From NCBI RefSeq assembly GCF_017897595.1, contig NZ_JAGKIK010000019.1, positions 1-64,000 of the forward strand: a DNA stretch of 64,000 nt. Direction: 5' to 3'. The stretch is from Aquimarina sp. U1-2 (lineage in GTDB: Bacteria > Bacteroidota > Bacteroidia > Flavobacteriales > Flavobacteriaceae). Under the pieces are notes generated by a model, which was given only the letters and a program-made list of their open reading frames with translations, was not told the origin of the DNA and did not search any database. Shown here piece after piece: positions 9,500-18,995 of this stretch; position 1 is the stretch's first letter, and each line of letters begins with the position of its first letter. Position numbers and translations under genes: made by a program.

Positions 9500-11863
9500 C
9501 TAATTAAGTTCTTTCATTAGATCTTCATAGGTGTAGAATTCTTTATCCTCTTTATCTTTATGGTACAAAATATTTACTCGAATAGCTTTTAGCCCGGTAA
9601 CTCCCTGAAGATCTTCAATATCTACAATCTCTATTTCGTCTTCCAGATAGTTTTTAGATTGTAAGAAGTTAATATACTTAATGTACTCTCTTTCATCTGA
9701 TTTTTGTGAATAAATCACCACAAGTTTACCTTTTTCGGTAATTCGTTCATTGGTTCCCTTAATTCTGGACTTATCAACTCGCTTTTTTACGACTTCATAT
9801 CTAGCATTATAAGTACCATCTACATCAAAGCGTTTTTCATCCATACGAAATCGTACAGAAAGTGAGGTATTAAACACCAATACCATCGAGGAAACATCAA
9901 GTGGAACAGGTAGATCATTTTTCATTTGATAATATGCATTTTCCATCTCACACATGACCTGAAGCTGCCATAATCTTAAATTATAAAGATAAATTCTATT
10001 AAAGCTATTGTGTTTGCTAATAGACTCTCCTATATACATATTGTGTTCTACACCGTCTGTTTTAAAACGTTCGAAATAATGAGGGTACATTCCTTGAGCT
10101 TCATCCTGCTTTTGATCTAGTAAAGATGCCAATTTTTTATTGATGATCATTACCGAGTCATCATAAGCCTTACGATGTTTGTAGACCGCTTTCAAATTTT
10201 TATCTAAAATCTCATTATACCCATCTATAAGCGCATCTAAATCCCTACTTCTCTTTTTGAGATGTTTAAAAAGTGGAGTAATATCTTTTTTAATGAAATT
10301 AACGATTTTTTGTTCGGTATCTACCTCGAGCTGTTCGGTAATAGATGCAATATAACTATTAGTTCTATATTCTAGTTGTTCATAAATAGGCAGCGCTTCG
10401 GTTTCTAAAACTTTTTGAAATACTTTAGAAATAGCATTAAGCTGCAATACCAGATCTTTTTGAATAGCATGATTTCGAGCATCTGAAGAGCCTCTGATGT
10501 CAATTTGCCCGTATAACGGAAATACATCATCAAAAACTACTTCTTGAAAAGAGATTGGAGTTTCTTCTACCAGCGATCTCATAAAACGCTTGGCTTCTTC
10601 TCTAAATTTCCAATGCACGCTAGGATGAATAGACGTACATTCTTGTTGTATAATTAGCTCTAGTTCATTTTCCATCTTGGCTTTGGATCTGAGTACAGAA
10701 TCTACCAAATATGGCATTACATCCTGAAGTTTATTAGCATTTATACTATTTAATTCGTGTTTATTAGGTGAAACTATTTCTAAAATACCTAGCATTCCTC
10801 CTTCACTTTTAATAGGAGCTAAAATCGCACTCTTAATATTTTGTGCGACCAAATTTTTATACATAATCTCGTTAGGAGCTTGTTTTTGATATTTTCTAAC
10901 ATCTGAAATTGCAAAATATGTAGATTGTTCTAATAAAGCATCATATGTTCCAGAGCAAAGTGCTGTTTCGCAACAATCAGAATATTTATTGTACAAAATA
11001 TAACTATCGATATTTTTGAAGGGTACTCGTTCAAGTGATTGATTTTCTGGATTATAATTTGAAAAACCAACTTTAATCTCGTGTAAGTTGAAAATTGCCC
11101 GAAAAATACGTTCAAAACTTCCTACGAAATCCCCTTCGGTTTTGTCATATTTAATAAGGCTTGTTTTGAAATCGGATAAAGAAACATCAGTAGTGACATC
11201 AAACATATTGGCTAAAACAATACCTTTAAATACCCAACTGTAAGGAGGGAACTTTTTTTTCCAAATCTCTACATTATCAAAATTATCCAAAAGTTCGGCG
11301 ACATCGGCATCAGTTATATCTTTGGCTTTATCTGTTTTAATAATTTCAATAAAATCCCCATTATACATAATCCTGTAATGCCTCATAATCCCATTGGCAT
11401 CAGGAATATCATAAAAGAAGGGTCTTCTAAAATCTATAGAATACCCGTAATATGTATTTAAAATGATACTACAGCCCATGATGAAGTAATGGTCTTCATC
11501 CAGATTTTTAATCTGTGGTTCAAAGTTTTGACCTGCAGCTTCTATAATGTTTTGATAACGTTTAGAAGATTTTAAAACTGTATTATTAAAAGGTATCGTA
11601 GCAATTTTGATTTCATTAGATTGTAAAATCTGAGCAAATGAATCCTCGAGAACCAAGTGAATTTGAGGTAGTAATTCTTGTACTCGCTCTTCGGTTTTTA
11701 TGCCTTCTTCCAATTCGGGGTACTCTTCAACAATTTTTAAAATTCGCCTAGCGCGATCCTTTAGAAGTTCATTGTCGCTATCCAAATAACTTCTATACTG
11801 TTCAAAAAACTTAGAAAAGCTAATCCATATGTCTAACGGAAAATCCTGTTCTAAAACCCTCAT
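9500..11863 (-). CDS. Large GAF-domain protein
   Basis: A 787-residue cytosolic protein with no signal peptide. Residues about 255-400 look like a GAF ligand-binding domain (IKVGFSNYNPENQSLERVPF through LAPIKSEGGMLGILEIVSP). The flanking regions are long, helical and charged, with a coiled-coil-like stretch around 500-600. No kinase, cyclase or DNA-binding output domain can be recognised. I know this as a conserved flavobacterial protein of unknown function. It lies tail-to-tail with the HD-PycTM gene; since GAF domains often bind cyclic nucleotides, a link is conceivable but unproven. Confidence 0.75.
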   Translation of the reverse strand: MRVLEQDFPLDIWISFSKFFEQYRSYLDSDNELLKDRARRILKIVEEYPELEEGIKTEERVQELLPQIHLVLEDSFAQILQSNEIKIATIPFNNTVLKSSKRYQNIIEAAGQNFEPQIKNLDEDHYFIMGCSIILNTYYGYSIDFRRPFFYDIPDANGIMRHYRIMYNGDFIEIIKTDKAKDITDADVAELLDNFDNVEIWKKKFPPYSWVFKGIVLANMFDVTTDVSLSDFKTSLIKYDKTEGDFVGSFERIFRAIFNLHEIKVGFSNYNPENQSLERVPFKNIDSYILYNKYSDCCETALCSGTYDALLEQSTYFAISDVRKYQKQAPNEIMYKNLVAQNIKSAILAPIKSEGGMLGILEIVSPNKHELNSINANKLQDVMPYLVDSVLRSKAKMENELELIIQQECTSIHPSVHWKFREEAKRFMRSLVEETPISFQEVVFDDVFPLYGQIDIRGSSDARNHAIQKDLVLQLNAISKVFQKVLETEALPIYEQLEYRTNSYIASITEQLEVDTEQKIVNFIKKDITPLFKHLKKRSRDLDALIDGYNEILDKNLKAVYKHRKAYDDSVMIINKKLASLLDQKQDEAQGMYPHYFERFKTDGVEHNMYIGESISKHNSFNRIYLYNLRLWQLQVMCEMENAYYQMKNDLPVPLDVSSMVLVFNTSLSVRFRMDEKRFDVDGTYNARYEVVKKRVDKSRIKGTNERITEKGKLVVIYSQKSDEREYIKYINFLQSKNYLEDEIEIVDIEDLQGVTGLKAIRVNILYHKDKEDKEFYTYEDLMKELN

Positions 11864-12255
11864 ATCTGCTTAATTACAGTAATTTAACAAAAATAATACA
11901 ATCTAATTTAGTTAAACAAATATTAACATTTAATTAAAATAAAAATGTTAACAATTACGTGTAACTACATTTCTAAGATTCAGCGCAAAAATAAAACATA
12001 TCTTTAACTTCCTTATATGTTTGTATGTATCCGTATTAATAAGACGATTGATTAAGTAGTTTTGTTACACTTTGAAATCAATAAAATTAAATATCTGCAA
12101 AGACATCTAATTTTTGCATCACTAAAGACAATGAATATCAAAAGTCAAGATGAGTTCAATACCACAATTGTTAATAAAAGCTAGGTCAAAAAGTTAATTT
12201 TTATAGTATATATATAAGTTTCTTTATTTTTATCCCCAAATTAAACCGAAATACC
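11864..12255. other. Gene-free divergent spacer
   Basis: An AT-rich intergenic region between two divergent genes, expected to hold both promoters. I find no convincing TAnnTTTG box close to either start, no tRNA and no credible short gene. A 16-codon ORF beginning near 12131 has no supporting context. Confidence 0.5.
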
Positions 12256-13392
12256 ATGAAAAGAATTGCTTTATTAGCTTCAGTAGTTATGATATTATCC
12301 TGTCAACAAAAAGAAAAAGGATATTCTATTACGGCAGATGCCGAAGGATTTGAGGATGGTACCGAAGTGTATATAAACGCAATCAGCCAATCGAACAGAC
12401 CAGTAATTATAGATACTGCTGTGATTAAAGAGGAAAAATTTAAAATTGATCTTCCACCTGCTGAAAGTTATGATTTTAATTACTTAACTTTTAATACTGT
12501 TAAAGGTAACGTATTATATCTAGCCGAAAATAATCCAATTAACATTACGCTTTACAAAGATAGCTTACGTTCTTCAATAGTAAAAGGCGGACAAGAAAAC
12601 CAACTATTTTTTGATTACATCAAGGCGGTTAGAGCGTATGCAGATCAAAAAATACAATTGAACACGCAGTATCAAATCGCTTCAAAACTCAATGAAACCG
12701 ATAAAATGGATACGATTTCAGCAAAAATTGAAGAATTAAACACAAAAGAGAAAGAATATCGCATTCAAATTGCCGAAAATAGTTCAAATTCGCTTGTTGG
12801 AATTATCGCTTTGGTAGATTTGGTAAATATGAAAATTCTAAATCCAAAAGAAGCAAAAGAGAAATATGAACTTTTGAGTGATACTTTAAAAAATACACGA
12901 ATAGGTAAAGATTTGAATGCCCGAATCAACACGGCCACAGCGCAATCGTTACAAAAACGTATTGATATTGGTAGTGAAGCAGAAAATTTTTCGGCTCCAA
13001 CACCCGATGGTAAAACATTATCTCTTAAAGAATCCATGGGTAAGATAACAATTATTGATTTTTGGGCGTCTTGGTGTAAACCATGCAGAATTGAAAACCC
13101 CAATGTTGTTAAAGTATATCATAAATATCATGACAAAGGGCTAAATATTATTGGTGTTTCTTTGGATAGAAATCAAAAAGCCTGGGTAAAAGCAATACAA
13201 GATGATCAATTAGACTGGAATCATGTTTCGCATTTACAATTTTGGCAAGAACCTATTGCGAAGGCATACGGAGTACGTTCGATTCCGGCAACATTCATTA
13301 TAGACGAAAAGGGAAATGTTATTGCTAAGAATTTAAGAGGGCCTGCCCTAGAAGAAAAAATCTCTGAACTATTGGGAGAAAAAACATTGTAA
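12256..13392 (+). CDS. TlpA-family thioredoxin-fold lipoprotein with DUF4369 N-terminal domain
   Basis: A 378-residue lipoprotein (lipobox ILSC, Cys16). Residues 20-230 match the DUF4369 type (YSITADAEGFEDGTEVYINA, helical KLNETDKMDTISAKIEE). Residues 235-378 form a TlpA/ResA-like thioredoxin domain with the intact WASWCKPC motif (Cys274 and Cys277) and the cis-Pro loop SIPATFIID. Such proteins reduce or exchange disulfides in the periplasm, for example during cytochrome c maturation. The gene is monocistronic. Compare the protein at 39657, which has the same fold but no cysteines. Confidence 0.9.
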   Translation: MKRIALLASVVMILSCQQKEKGYSITADAEGFEDGTEVYINAISQSNRPVIIDTAVIKEEKFKIDLPPAESYDFNYLTFNTVKGNVLYLAENNPINITLYKDSLRSSIVKGGQENQLFFDYIKAVRAYADQKIQLNTQYQIASKLNETDKMDTISAKIEELNTKEKEYRIQIAENSSNSLVGIIALVDLVNMKILNPKEAKEKYELLSDTLKNTRIGKDLNARINTATAQSLQKRIDIGSEAENFSAPTPDGKTLSLKESMGKITIIDFWASWCKPCRIENPNVVKVYHKYHDKGLNIIGVSLDRNQKAWVKAIQDDQLDWNHVSHLQFWQEPIAKAYGVRSIPATFIIDEKGNVIAKNLRGPALEEKISELLGEKTL

Positions 13393-13453
13393 TCGATGTG
13401 AATTCGACTTCAAACACTTATAGTAATCAAGTCCTCAGACAAATAATGAACAA

Positions 13454-13474
13454 CCCCAAGGCAGAGCCTTGGGG
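13454..13474. terminator. Perfect GC-rich hairpin, likely bidirectional terminator
   Basis: CCCCAAGGC (13454-13462) pairs perfectly with GCCTTGGGG (13466-13474) around a 3-nt loop. It lies between the converging TlpA and rhomboid genes. On the minus strand it is followed by TTGTTCATTATTT, so it is a better terminator for the rhomboid transcript than for tlpA. Confidence 0.6.
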
Positions 13475-13638
13475 TATCAGCATCACAAAATAAGATTATC
13501 TTTTGTCTTGACCTCTTGATCCTAAAAGACTTACTGTTTTTTTTTGCATTTTAGACAGTGCCTTATGAATTACTATGTATCATAAATTGATGATTACGAA
13601 ATCGGTGGTCTATTTCTAATATACCCATATCAACTGCG

Positions 13639-14289
13639 TTACAATTTGCCCAATCGCTGTAAAATGAAAAGAATTACTATGGGTATTGCCAGCAATCCAA
13701 CCATCAAAAGATTTGCTTCAAGCACCCAAGGTGCCAAAATAAGTGTGATTACATAGCCGCCAACTGCTCCACCAAAATGAGCGTCATGACCAATATTTCC
13801 TACACGATTTTTCATTCCGAATATGGAATATAGTAAATATCCTATTCCGAAAATATAGGCAGGAATAGGAATAGGGATAAACATAAGATATAAACTCATA
13901 TCAGGACGAAACAAAATACCTGCATAAATAATTCCTGAAACTGCACCGCTCGCTCCTACTGCACTATAATGATATTCGTCTTTATGAAAGAACAATGAAA
14001 ATAAATTTCCAACGAGCAAACTTCCAAAATAAATAACCAAAAACTTCACATTACCAGCAAAACTCAATACCACAGGAGCAAAAAAATACAACGTAAGCAT
14101 ATTAAAAAATAAATGTGTCGTATCTACGTGTAGAAACCCAGACATTAACATTCGAATTTGTTCTCCTCGTCGAATTCCTCCAATATTAAATTTATACTTC
14201 TCGAAAAATGAAAAATCGTTAAATCCTTTTAACGATATTAATACATTTACTCCAATAATAGCAATAACAATAAGATCAAGGTTTCCCAT
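13639..14289 (-). CDS. Rhomboid family intramembrane serine protease
   Basis: A 216-residue integral membrane protein with about six hydrophobic helices. The catalytic dyad is visible: Ser114 in GASGAVSG and His171 in GHDAHFGGAVGGY. The HLFFNML motif (His59 region) of the second helix, typical of rhomboids, is also present. It cleaves transmembrane substrates in the inner membrane; the substrate is unknown. The length and lack of extra domains fit the minimal bacterial rhomboid. Divergent from the acyltransferase cluster. Confidence 0.92.
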   Translation of the reverse strand: MGNLDLIVIAIIGVNVLISLKGFNDFSFFEKYKFNIGGIRRGEQIRMLMSGFLHVDTTHLFFNMLTLYFFAPVVLSFAGNVKFLVIYFGSLLVGNLFSLFFHKDEYHYSAVGASGAVSGIIYAGILFRPDMSLYLMFIPIPIPAYIFGIGYLLYSIFGMKNRVGNIGHDAHFGGAVGGYVITLILAPWVLEANLLMVGLLAIPIVILFILQRLGKL

Positions 14290-14403
14290 ACAGTTTTATT
14301 TTAAAACTCAAATATAAATATACCACAGTTTTAAACCTTAAAAAAGAGGACTGATTTTGATGCGTATTAGCATAAGTTTATGAATTAAAATTTTCAATAA
14401 TTT

Positions 14404-14411
14404 TATCTTTG
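14404..14411 (+). promoter_or_regulatory. Predicted -7 box upstream of the acyltransferase cluster
   Basis: TATCTTTG at 14404-14411 fits the Bacteroidota TAnnTTTG box and lies 21 nt before the start of the first acyltransferase. The -33 box is weak (TTTA near 14377). Confidence 0.4.
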
Positions 14412-14431
14412 TATGCTTAATTAAGTATGCG

Positions 14432-15331
14432 ATGCAATCTTTAGTTTATCATCTGGTATACCCAATTTTGCTGATAATTTCAAAGTTACCCTGGCCGGTT
14501 TTTTATACATTTTCTTCGGTTCTTTATATTTTGGTATACTATATTTTTAGATATCGAAAAAAAAACGTCACCAAAAATTTAGTACTCGTTTTTCCCAACA
14601 CATCGCAGAAAGAAATTCACCGTATACGAAAAGCTTTTTATAAACATATGTGCGATATGTTTATGGAGATGATTAAAAGCTTATCCATTTCTAAAGAAGA
14701 AATGATTAAAAGGTTTGACATTAAAAATCCCGAAGCCTTTAAAGCTTTGGAAACCAAAAACAAAGGTATCATTGTATTAATGGGTCATTATGCTAGTTAT
14801 GAATGGGCTATTGCCGCACAATTTGTATTAGATTTTCCTATAGTAGCTATTTATAAAAAGATTAAAAATAAAAATTTTGACAGATTAGTACGGCGTATTA
14901 GAACAAGATTCGATACACGATTAATACATAGCCATAATGTGATTAAGGAAATTACTCGAGACAAGGTACATCAAAGATTATGTGCCTACGGTTTGCTGTC
15001 TGATCAATCGCCAAGATTAAAAAATGCCTTATACTGGACTGATTTTATGGGAATTAAAGTTCCGGTAATTACCGGTGGAGAAGTATTGGCAAAAAGGTTA
15101 GATATGGCGGTCTCTTTTCTGAAGGTAGAAAAAATTAAAAGAGGATACTACCAGGCCGAGTTCGTAACCATAACTGATGATGCCAAAAATTGTGAACCTT
15201 ATTATATTACCAAGACATATCTACGCATGCTAGAAGAACAGATCTATAATAAACCAGAATATTATCTTTGGACCCATAAGCGATGGAAACATCGAAATGC
15301 ACCAATGCCTAAAAACGCTATTGTAGACTAG
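14432..15331 (+). CDS. LpxL/HtrB-like lysophospholipid acyltransferase, copy 1
   Basis: A 299-residue membrane-associated acyltransferase. An N-terminal hydrophobic segment (residues 5-40) is followed by a basic membrane-facing RYRKKNVTKNL and the catalytic HxxxxE motif HYASYE (His119, Glu124). Further family blocks are LLSDQSPR and WTDFMG. LpxL-family enzymes add secondary acyl chains to lipid A; relatives also acylate other lipids. It is the first of three tandem paralogues that share length, motif positions and the C-terminal HKRWKHRNA block. The substrate cannot be assigned from sequence. Confidence 0.9.
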   Translation: MQSLVYHLVYPILLIISKLPWPVFYTFSSVLYILVYYIFRYRKKNVTKNLVLVFPNTSQKEIHRIRKAFYKHMCDMFMEMIKSLSISKEEMIKRFDIKNPEAFKALETKNKGIIVLMGHYASYEWAIAAQFVLDFPIVAIYKKIKNKNFDRLVRRIRTRFDTRLIHSHNVIKEITRDKVHQRLCAYGLLSDQSPRLKNALYWTDFMGIKVPVITGGEVLAKRLDMAVSFLKVEKIKRGYYQAEFVTITDDAKNCEPYYITKTYLRMLEEQIYNKPEYYLWTHKRWKHRNAPMPKNAIVD

Positions 15332-15429
15332 CATTACCGAAGCATTAATATTTTTTAGCTTTTTTTTAACATTTCTCATGTATTATTTGGTAAATACCTG
15401 TACTTTCGCAAATCAAACTCATTTGGTTC

Positions 15430-16338
15430 ATGCACTTTTTTATTTACTGCGTAACATACCCTTTGTTGTGGTTTATTTCGAAACTACCGTGGCGTTTATT
15501 TTACGGTTTTTCATCAATGATTTTTTTTCTCATCTATTATGTGATTCGATATAGACGAAAAACGGTGACCAAAAATCTCAATCTTGTTTTTCCTGAAAAG
15601 TCTGTAGCGCAAATTAAAGCTATAAGGAAAGAATTTTTTCGGCATATGTGTGATATGTTTTTAGAAATGATCAAATCGATGGCTATATCTAATGATGAGA
15701 TGAAAGAACGATTTAAAGTGACAAATTTGGACAAACTGCATCAATTAGAGAAAAAAGGCGACAATATAATGGTATTTATGGCTCATTATGCAAGTTACGA
15801 ATGGTCAAATGTTGTCGACTTACAAACTGATTTTCAGGCGGTAGGAATTTATAAAAAAATTGGTAATCCTTATTTTGACAGACTTGTGCGTCGTATTAGA
15901 GCACGATTTGGTTCGCGAGTGGTTACTACCAAAAATGCAATGAAAGAGATTACCGAAGACCAAGAGAAAAATAGAGGCTTATATATGTATGGCTTGGTTT
16001 CTGATCAATCTCCGAAAATACATAATGCCATGTACTGGACCGATTTTATGGGTATTAAAGCACCTACTTTCTTAGGGGCTGAAGTATTAGCCAAACGATC
16101 AGGAATGAATGTCTATTATTTGAAAGTTGAAAAACTAAAAAGAGGATACTATGAGGCCGAATTTGTTACTATTACAGAAGATTCAAAAAATTGTGAAGAC
16201 TTTTATATCGTGAAAAAATACCTAAACATTCTTGAAGAACAAATAAAAAATAATCCTGCGTACTACTTATGGTCGCACAAACGTTGGAAACATAGCAATT
16301 CGATCTCTGAAGCACCCAAGGGGGCTACTATAGATTAA
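15430..16338 (+). CDS. LpxL/HtrB-like lysophospholipid acyltransferase, copy 2
   Basis: 302 residues, collinear with its neighbours: N-terminal membrane segment, RYRRKTVTKNL, catalytic HYASYE at His119/Glu124, SDQSPKIHNAMYWTDFMG, and the terminal SHKRWKHSN block. In copy 2 the residue before the catalytic His is Ala (MAHYASYE) where copies 1 and 3 have Gly. It starts 98 bp after copy 1, so co-transcription is likely. The role is as for copy 1: transfer of an acyl chain to a lipid A-like or other membrane lipid precursor. Confidence 0.9.
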   Translation: MHFFIYCVTYPLLWFISKLPWRLFYGFSSMIFFLIYYVIRYRRKTVTKNLNLVFPEKSVAQIKAIRKEFFRHMCDMFLEMIKSMAISNDEMKERFKVTNLDKLHQLEKKGDNIMVFMAHYASYEWSNVVDLQTDFQAVGIYKKIGNPYFDRLVRRIRARFGSRVVTTKNAMKEITEDQEKNRGLYMYGLVSDQSPKIHNAMYWTDFMGIKAPTFLGAEVLAKRSGMNVYYLKVEKLKRGYYEAEFVTITEDSKNCEDFYIVKKYLNILEEQIKNNPAYYLWSHKRWKHSNSISEAPKGATID

Positions 16339-16490
16339 TTGGTTTCCAAAAAAAAGTAAATAACCTCGTGGTAAGCCCTCGAGATATTTACAAGAAACTG
16401 AATTTTAATTTCGAGGCAAGCTAAGAGGAGTATGAAACCCTTTGGCAATGCCTGTACAACTTTTATGAATACACCTAAATCGACCCCAAA

Positions 16491-17390
16491 ATGCATTTTT
16501 TGATCTACAGTTTTACATACCCCATCATTCTAGGTATATCAAAATTACCCTGGAGATTGTTTTACGCAGTTTCAGACTGTGTTTATTGCATTGCTTATTA
16601 TTTAATACGTTATCGCAGAAAAACAGTAACCCGTAATTTAACCTTAGTTTTTCCAGAAAAATCTGAAAAAGAAATACGACGTATTCGAAAAGCATTTTAT
16701 AAACACATGTGTGATATGTTTTTGGAAATGACAAAATCGCTATCCATTTCTAGAGAAGAATTAATTAAACGGTATAAGGTAGTCAACCTCGAAGAATTTC
16801 ATGAATTCGAAAAAAAGAATAAAAGCATTATCGTTCTAATGGGGCACTACGGCAGTTTTGAATGGTCTAACGCCATAGACCTGGTATCGATACATCCTTG
16901 TGTTGGTATTTACAAGCAAATTAAAAACAAATATTTTGATCGTTTGGCCCATCGTATACGTGGGCGATTTAATTCGAGGTTAATCGCAAGCCATAAAGTC
17001 GCCCGACAAATTATTAAAGATAAACAGAAAGATACGGTTTGTGCCTACGGAATGATATCTGACCAATCACCAAAAATCTATAATGCGAAATATTGGACAG
17101 ATTTCATGGGTATAAACGTTCCTATTTTTTTAGGAGGTGAGTTTCTGGCACAACGTTTAGACGTAATCGTTTTATATCTACAGGTGAAAAAAGTAAAACG
17201 AGGACATTACGAAGTGAAATTTATTCCTATTTCTGAAAACAGTAAAGAAGAAGAAAAATTTTATTGCATCAAAAAGTATCTTAGGTTGCTAGAAGAACAA
17301 ATTAAAGAAGAACCTCAATATTATCTTTGGACCCACAAACGCTGGAAACATCGCAATGCCACTAAACCTGAAGGCGCCATCGTAGATTAA
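16491..17390 (+). CDS. LpxL/HtrB-like lysophospholipid acyltransferase, copy 3
   Basis: 299 residues with the same architecture. The catalytic motif is HYGSFE (His119, Glu124), diverged in the middle from HYASYE of copies 1 and 2. It keeps RYRRKTVTRNL, SDQSPKIYNAKYWTDFMG and THKRWKHRNA. It lies 152 bp after copy 2, the widest gap in the trio, with no clear promoter in it. The divergence around the active site suggests a different acyl donor or acceptor preference (inference). Confidence 0.9.
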   Translation: MHFLIYSFTYPIILGISKLPWRLFYAVSDCVYCIAYYLIRYRRKTVTRNLTLVFPEKSEKEIRRIRKAFYKHMCDMFLEMTKSLSISREELIKRYKVVNLEEFHEFEKKNKSIIVLMGHYGSFEWSNAIDLVSIHPCVGIYKQIKNKYFDRLAHRIRGRFNSRLIASHKVARQIIKDKQKDTVCAYGMISDQSPKIYNAKYWTDFMGINVPIFLGGEFLAQRLDVIVLYLQVKKVKRGHYEVKFIPISENSKEEEKFYCIKKYLRLLEEQIKEEPQYYLWTHKRWKHRNATKPEGAIVD

Positions 17391-17455
17391 TCGACAAGCA
17401 CCTTCGATATGACCAATGTTTGTTTTGAATATGCGAAATTACTTCTTCTTTAGGT

Positions 17456-18844
17456 TTACATTCCTGCTATGTCTTTTAGTGTAGTTATCGTAGATGCCGC
17501 TAAGTCATCAGCTTCTTGTTGACTTAACGCTTCTGTATAAATACGAATAATAGGTTCGGTATTACTTTTACGTAAATGCACCCAACTATTCTCAAAATCA
17601 ACTTTTACTCCATCTATAGTAGTTACTTCTTCAGTCTTATGTTTATTGTGAAACCCTTCCAAAATTTCATCTACATTTAGATCTGGCGTTAATTGTATTT
17701 TGTTTTTACTCATAAAATATGAAGGATAACTATTGCGCAATTCGCTTACCGTACATTTTTTCTCAGCCAAGTGTGTTAAAAATAAAGCTATTCCCACCAA
17801 AGAGTCTCTTCCATAATGTAATTCGGGATAAATGATTCCGCCATTACCTTCCCCTCCAATAACTGCATTATTCGTTTTCATCTTTTCGACTACATTCACT
17901 TCTCCTACGGCACTAGCTTCATAACTTCCCTTATGCTTTTCGGTAATATCTCGCAACGCTCGACTAGAGGATAAATTTGAAACCGTATTTCCCGGATTTT
18001 TACCTAACACAAAATCTGCACAAGCCACCAATGTGTATTCTTCACCAAACATAGATCCATCCTCGCTCATAAAAGCTAACCGATCTACATCTGGGTCTAC
18101 CGTTAATCCGAGATCCGCTTTTTCTTTAACCACCAAAGCCGATAGATCAGTTAAATGTGCTGCTAAAGGTTCTGGATTATGAGGAAAATGTCCGGTAGGC
18201 TCACAATACAGTTCTACCACGGTAACCCCCATTTTTTTCAATAAGCCAGGAACAGCGATACCACCTGTAGAATTTACAGCATCTACAACTACTTTAAAAC
18301 CCGCGTTTTTCACCAATTCAGCATTCACCAAAGGTAACTGTAATACCTCTTCAATATGCTTATCAATATAGGTGTTGTTAATAGTGATGCTACCTAAATC
18401 ATCCACTTCAGAAAAAATATATGCATCATTCTCAGCTATTTCCAGAATTTTTTTTCCATTTTCGGCATTTAGAAACTCCCCTTTATCATTTAGTAGCTTT
18501 AATGCATTCCACTGTTTTGGATTGTGACTTGCTGTAAGAATAATACCGCCATCAGCTTTCTCAAGGGGTACGGCTACTTCTACTGTAGGTGTTGTGGATA
18601 ATCCTAGATCAATAATATCAATTCCGAGTCCTACGAGACTATTCATGACCAATTGTTGTATCATCAATCCAGAAATACGCGCATCCCGCCCTACTACAAC
18701 TTTGGGATGTTCTTTATTCGTTTCATTTTTTAACCAGCTACCATACGCCGATGCGAACTTTACTGCATCTACAGGTGTAAGATTATCTCCTACTGCCCCT
18801 CCAATGGTTCCTCGTATGCCCGAAATTGATTTAATTAATGTCAT
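17456..18844 (-). CDS. glmM: Phosphoglucosamine mutase
   Basis: A 462-residue alpha-D-phosphohexomutase. It has the active-site phosphoserine loop TASHNPKQWNALK (Ser106), the Mg loop DPDVDRLAF, the sugar loop GEGNGGII and the phosphate-binding RKSNTEPIIRIY. It interconverts glucosamine-6-P and glucosamine-1-P for peptidoglycan and LPS precursor synthesis; the sequence alone does not fully exclude phosphomannomutase or phosphoglucomutase use. I chose the ATG at 18844 (MTLIKSISGIRG), which puts the family N terminus in the right place; an upstream in-frame start adds 11 unrelated residues. Confidence 0.88.
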   Translation of the reverse strand: MTLIKSISGIRGTIGGAVGDNLTPVDAVKFASAYGSWLKNETNKEHPKVVVGRDARISGLMIQQLVMNSLVGLGIDIIDLGLSTTPTVEVAVPLEKADGGIILTASHNPKQWNALKLLNDKGEFLNAENGKKILEIAENDAYIFSEVDDLGSITINNTYIDKHIEEVLQLPLVNAELVKNAGFKVVVDAVNSTGGIAVPGLLKKMGVTVVELYCEPTGHFPHNPEPLAAHLTDLSALVVKEKADLGLTVDPDVDRLAFMSEDGSMFGEEYTLVACADFVLGKNPGNTVSNLSSSRALRDITEKHKGSYEASAVGEVNVVEKMKTNNAVIGGEGNGGIIYPELHYGRDSLVGIALFLTHLAEKKCTVSELRNSYPSYFMSKNKIQLTPDLNVDEILEGFHNKHKTEEVTTIDGVKVDFENSWVHLRKSNTEPIIRIYTEALSQQEADDLAASTITTLKDIAGM

Positions 18845-18995
18845 AAATTTGGATTGATTATTCACAATGAAGGGCAAATGTACAAGCTTAAAGAGACTAC
18901 TACAACTTTAAACCTAAAGTTTACAAAAAAACAACATGCATCGCTAATATCAAATTGACCTAGCGATACTTCTCAAAAAGTTGTACATTTCACTA

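Noticed and set aside
13496..13549. 17-codon minus-strand ORF starting MQKKTVSLLGSRGQDKR between the rhomboid gene and a hairpin terminator
   Set aside because: It depends on a 9-base homopolymer, is very short and has no signal or paralogue; transcription from the rhomboid gene would include it, but nothing shows translation.
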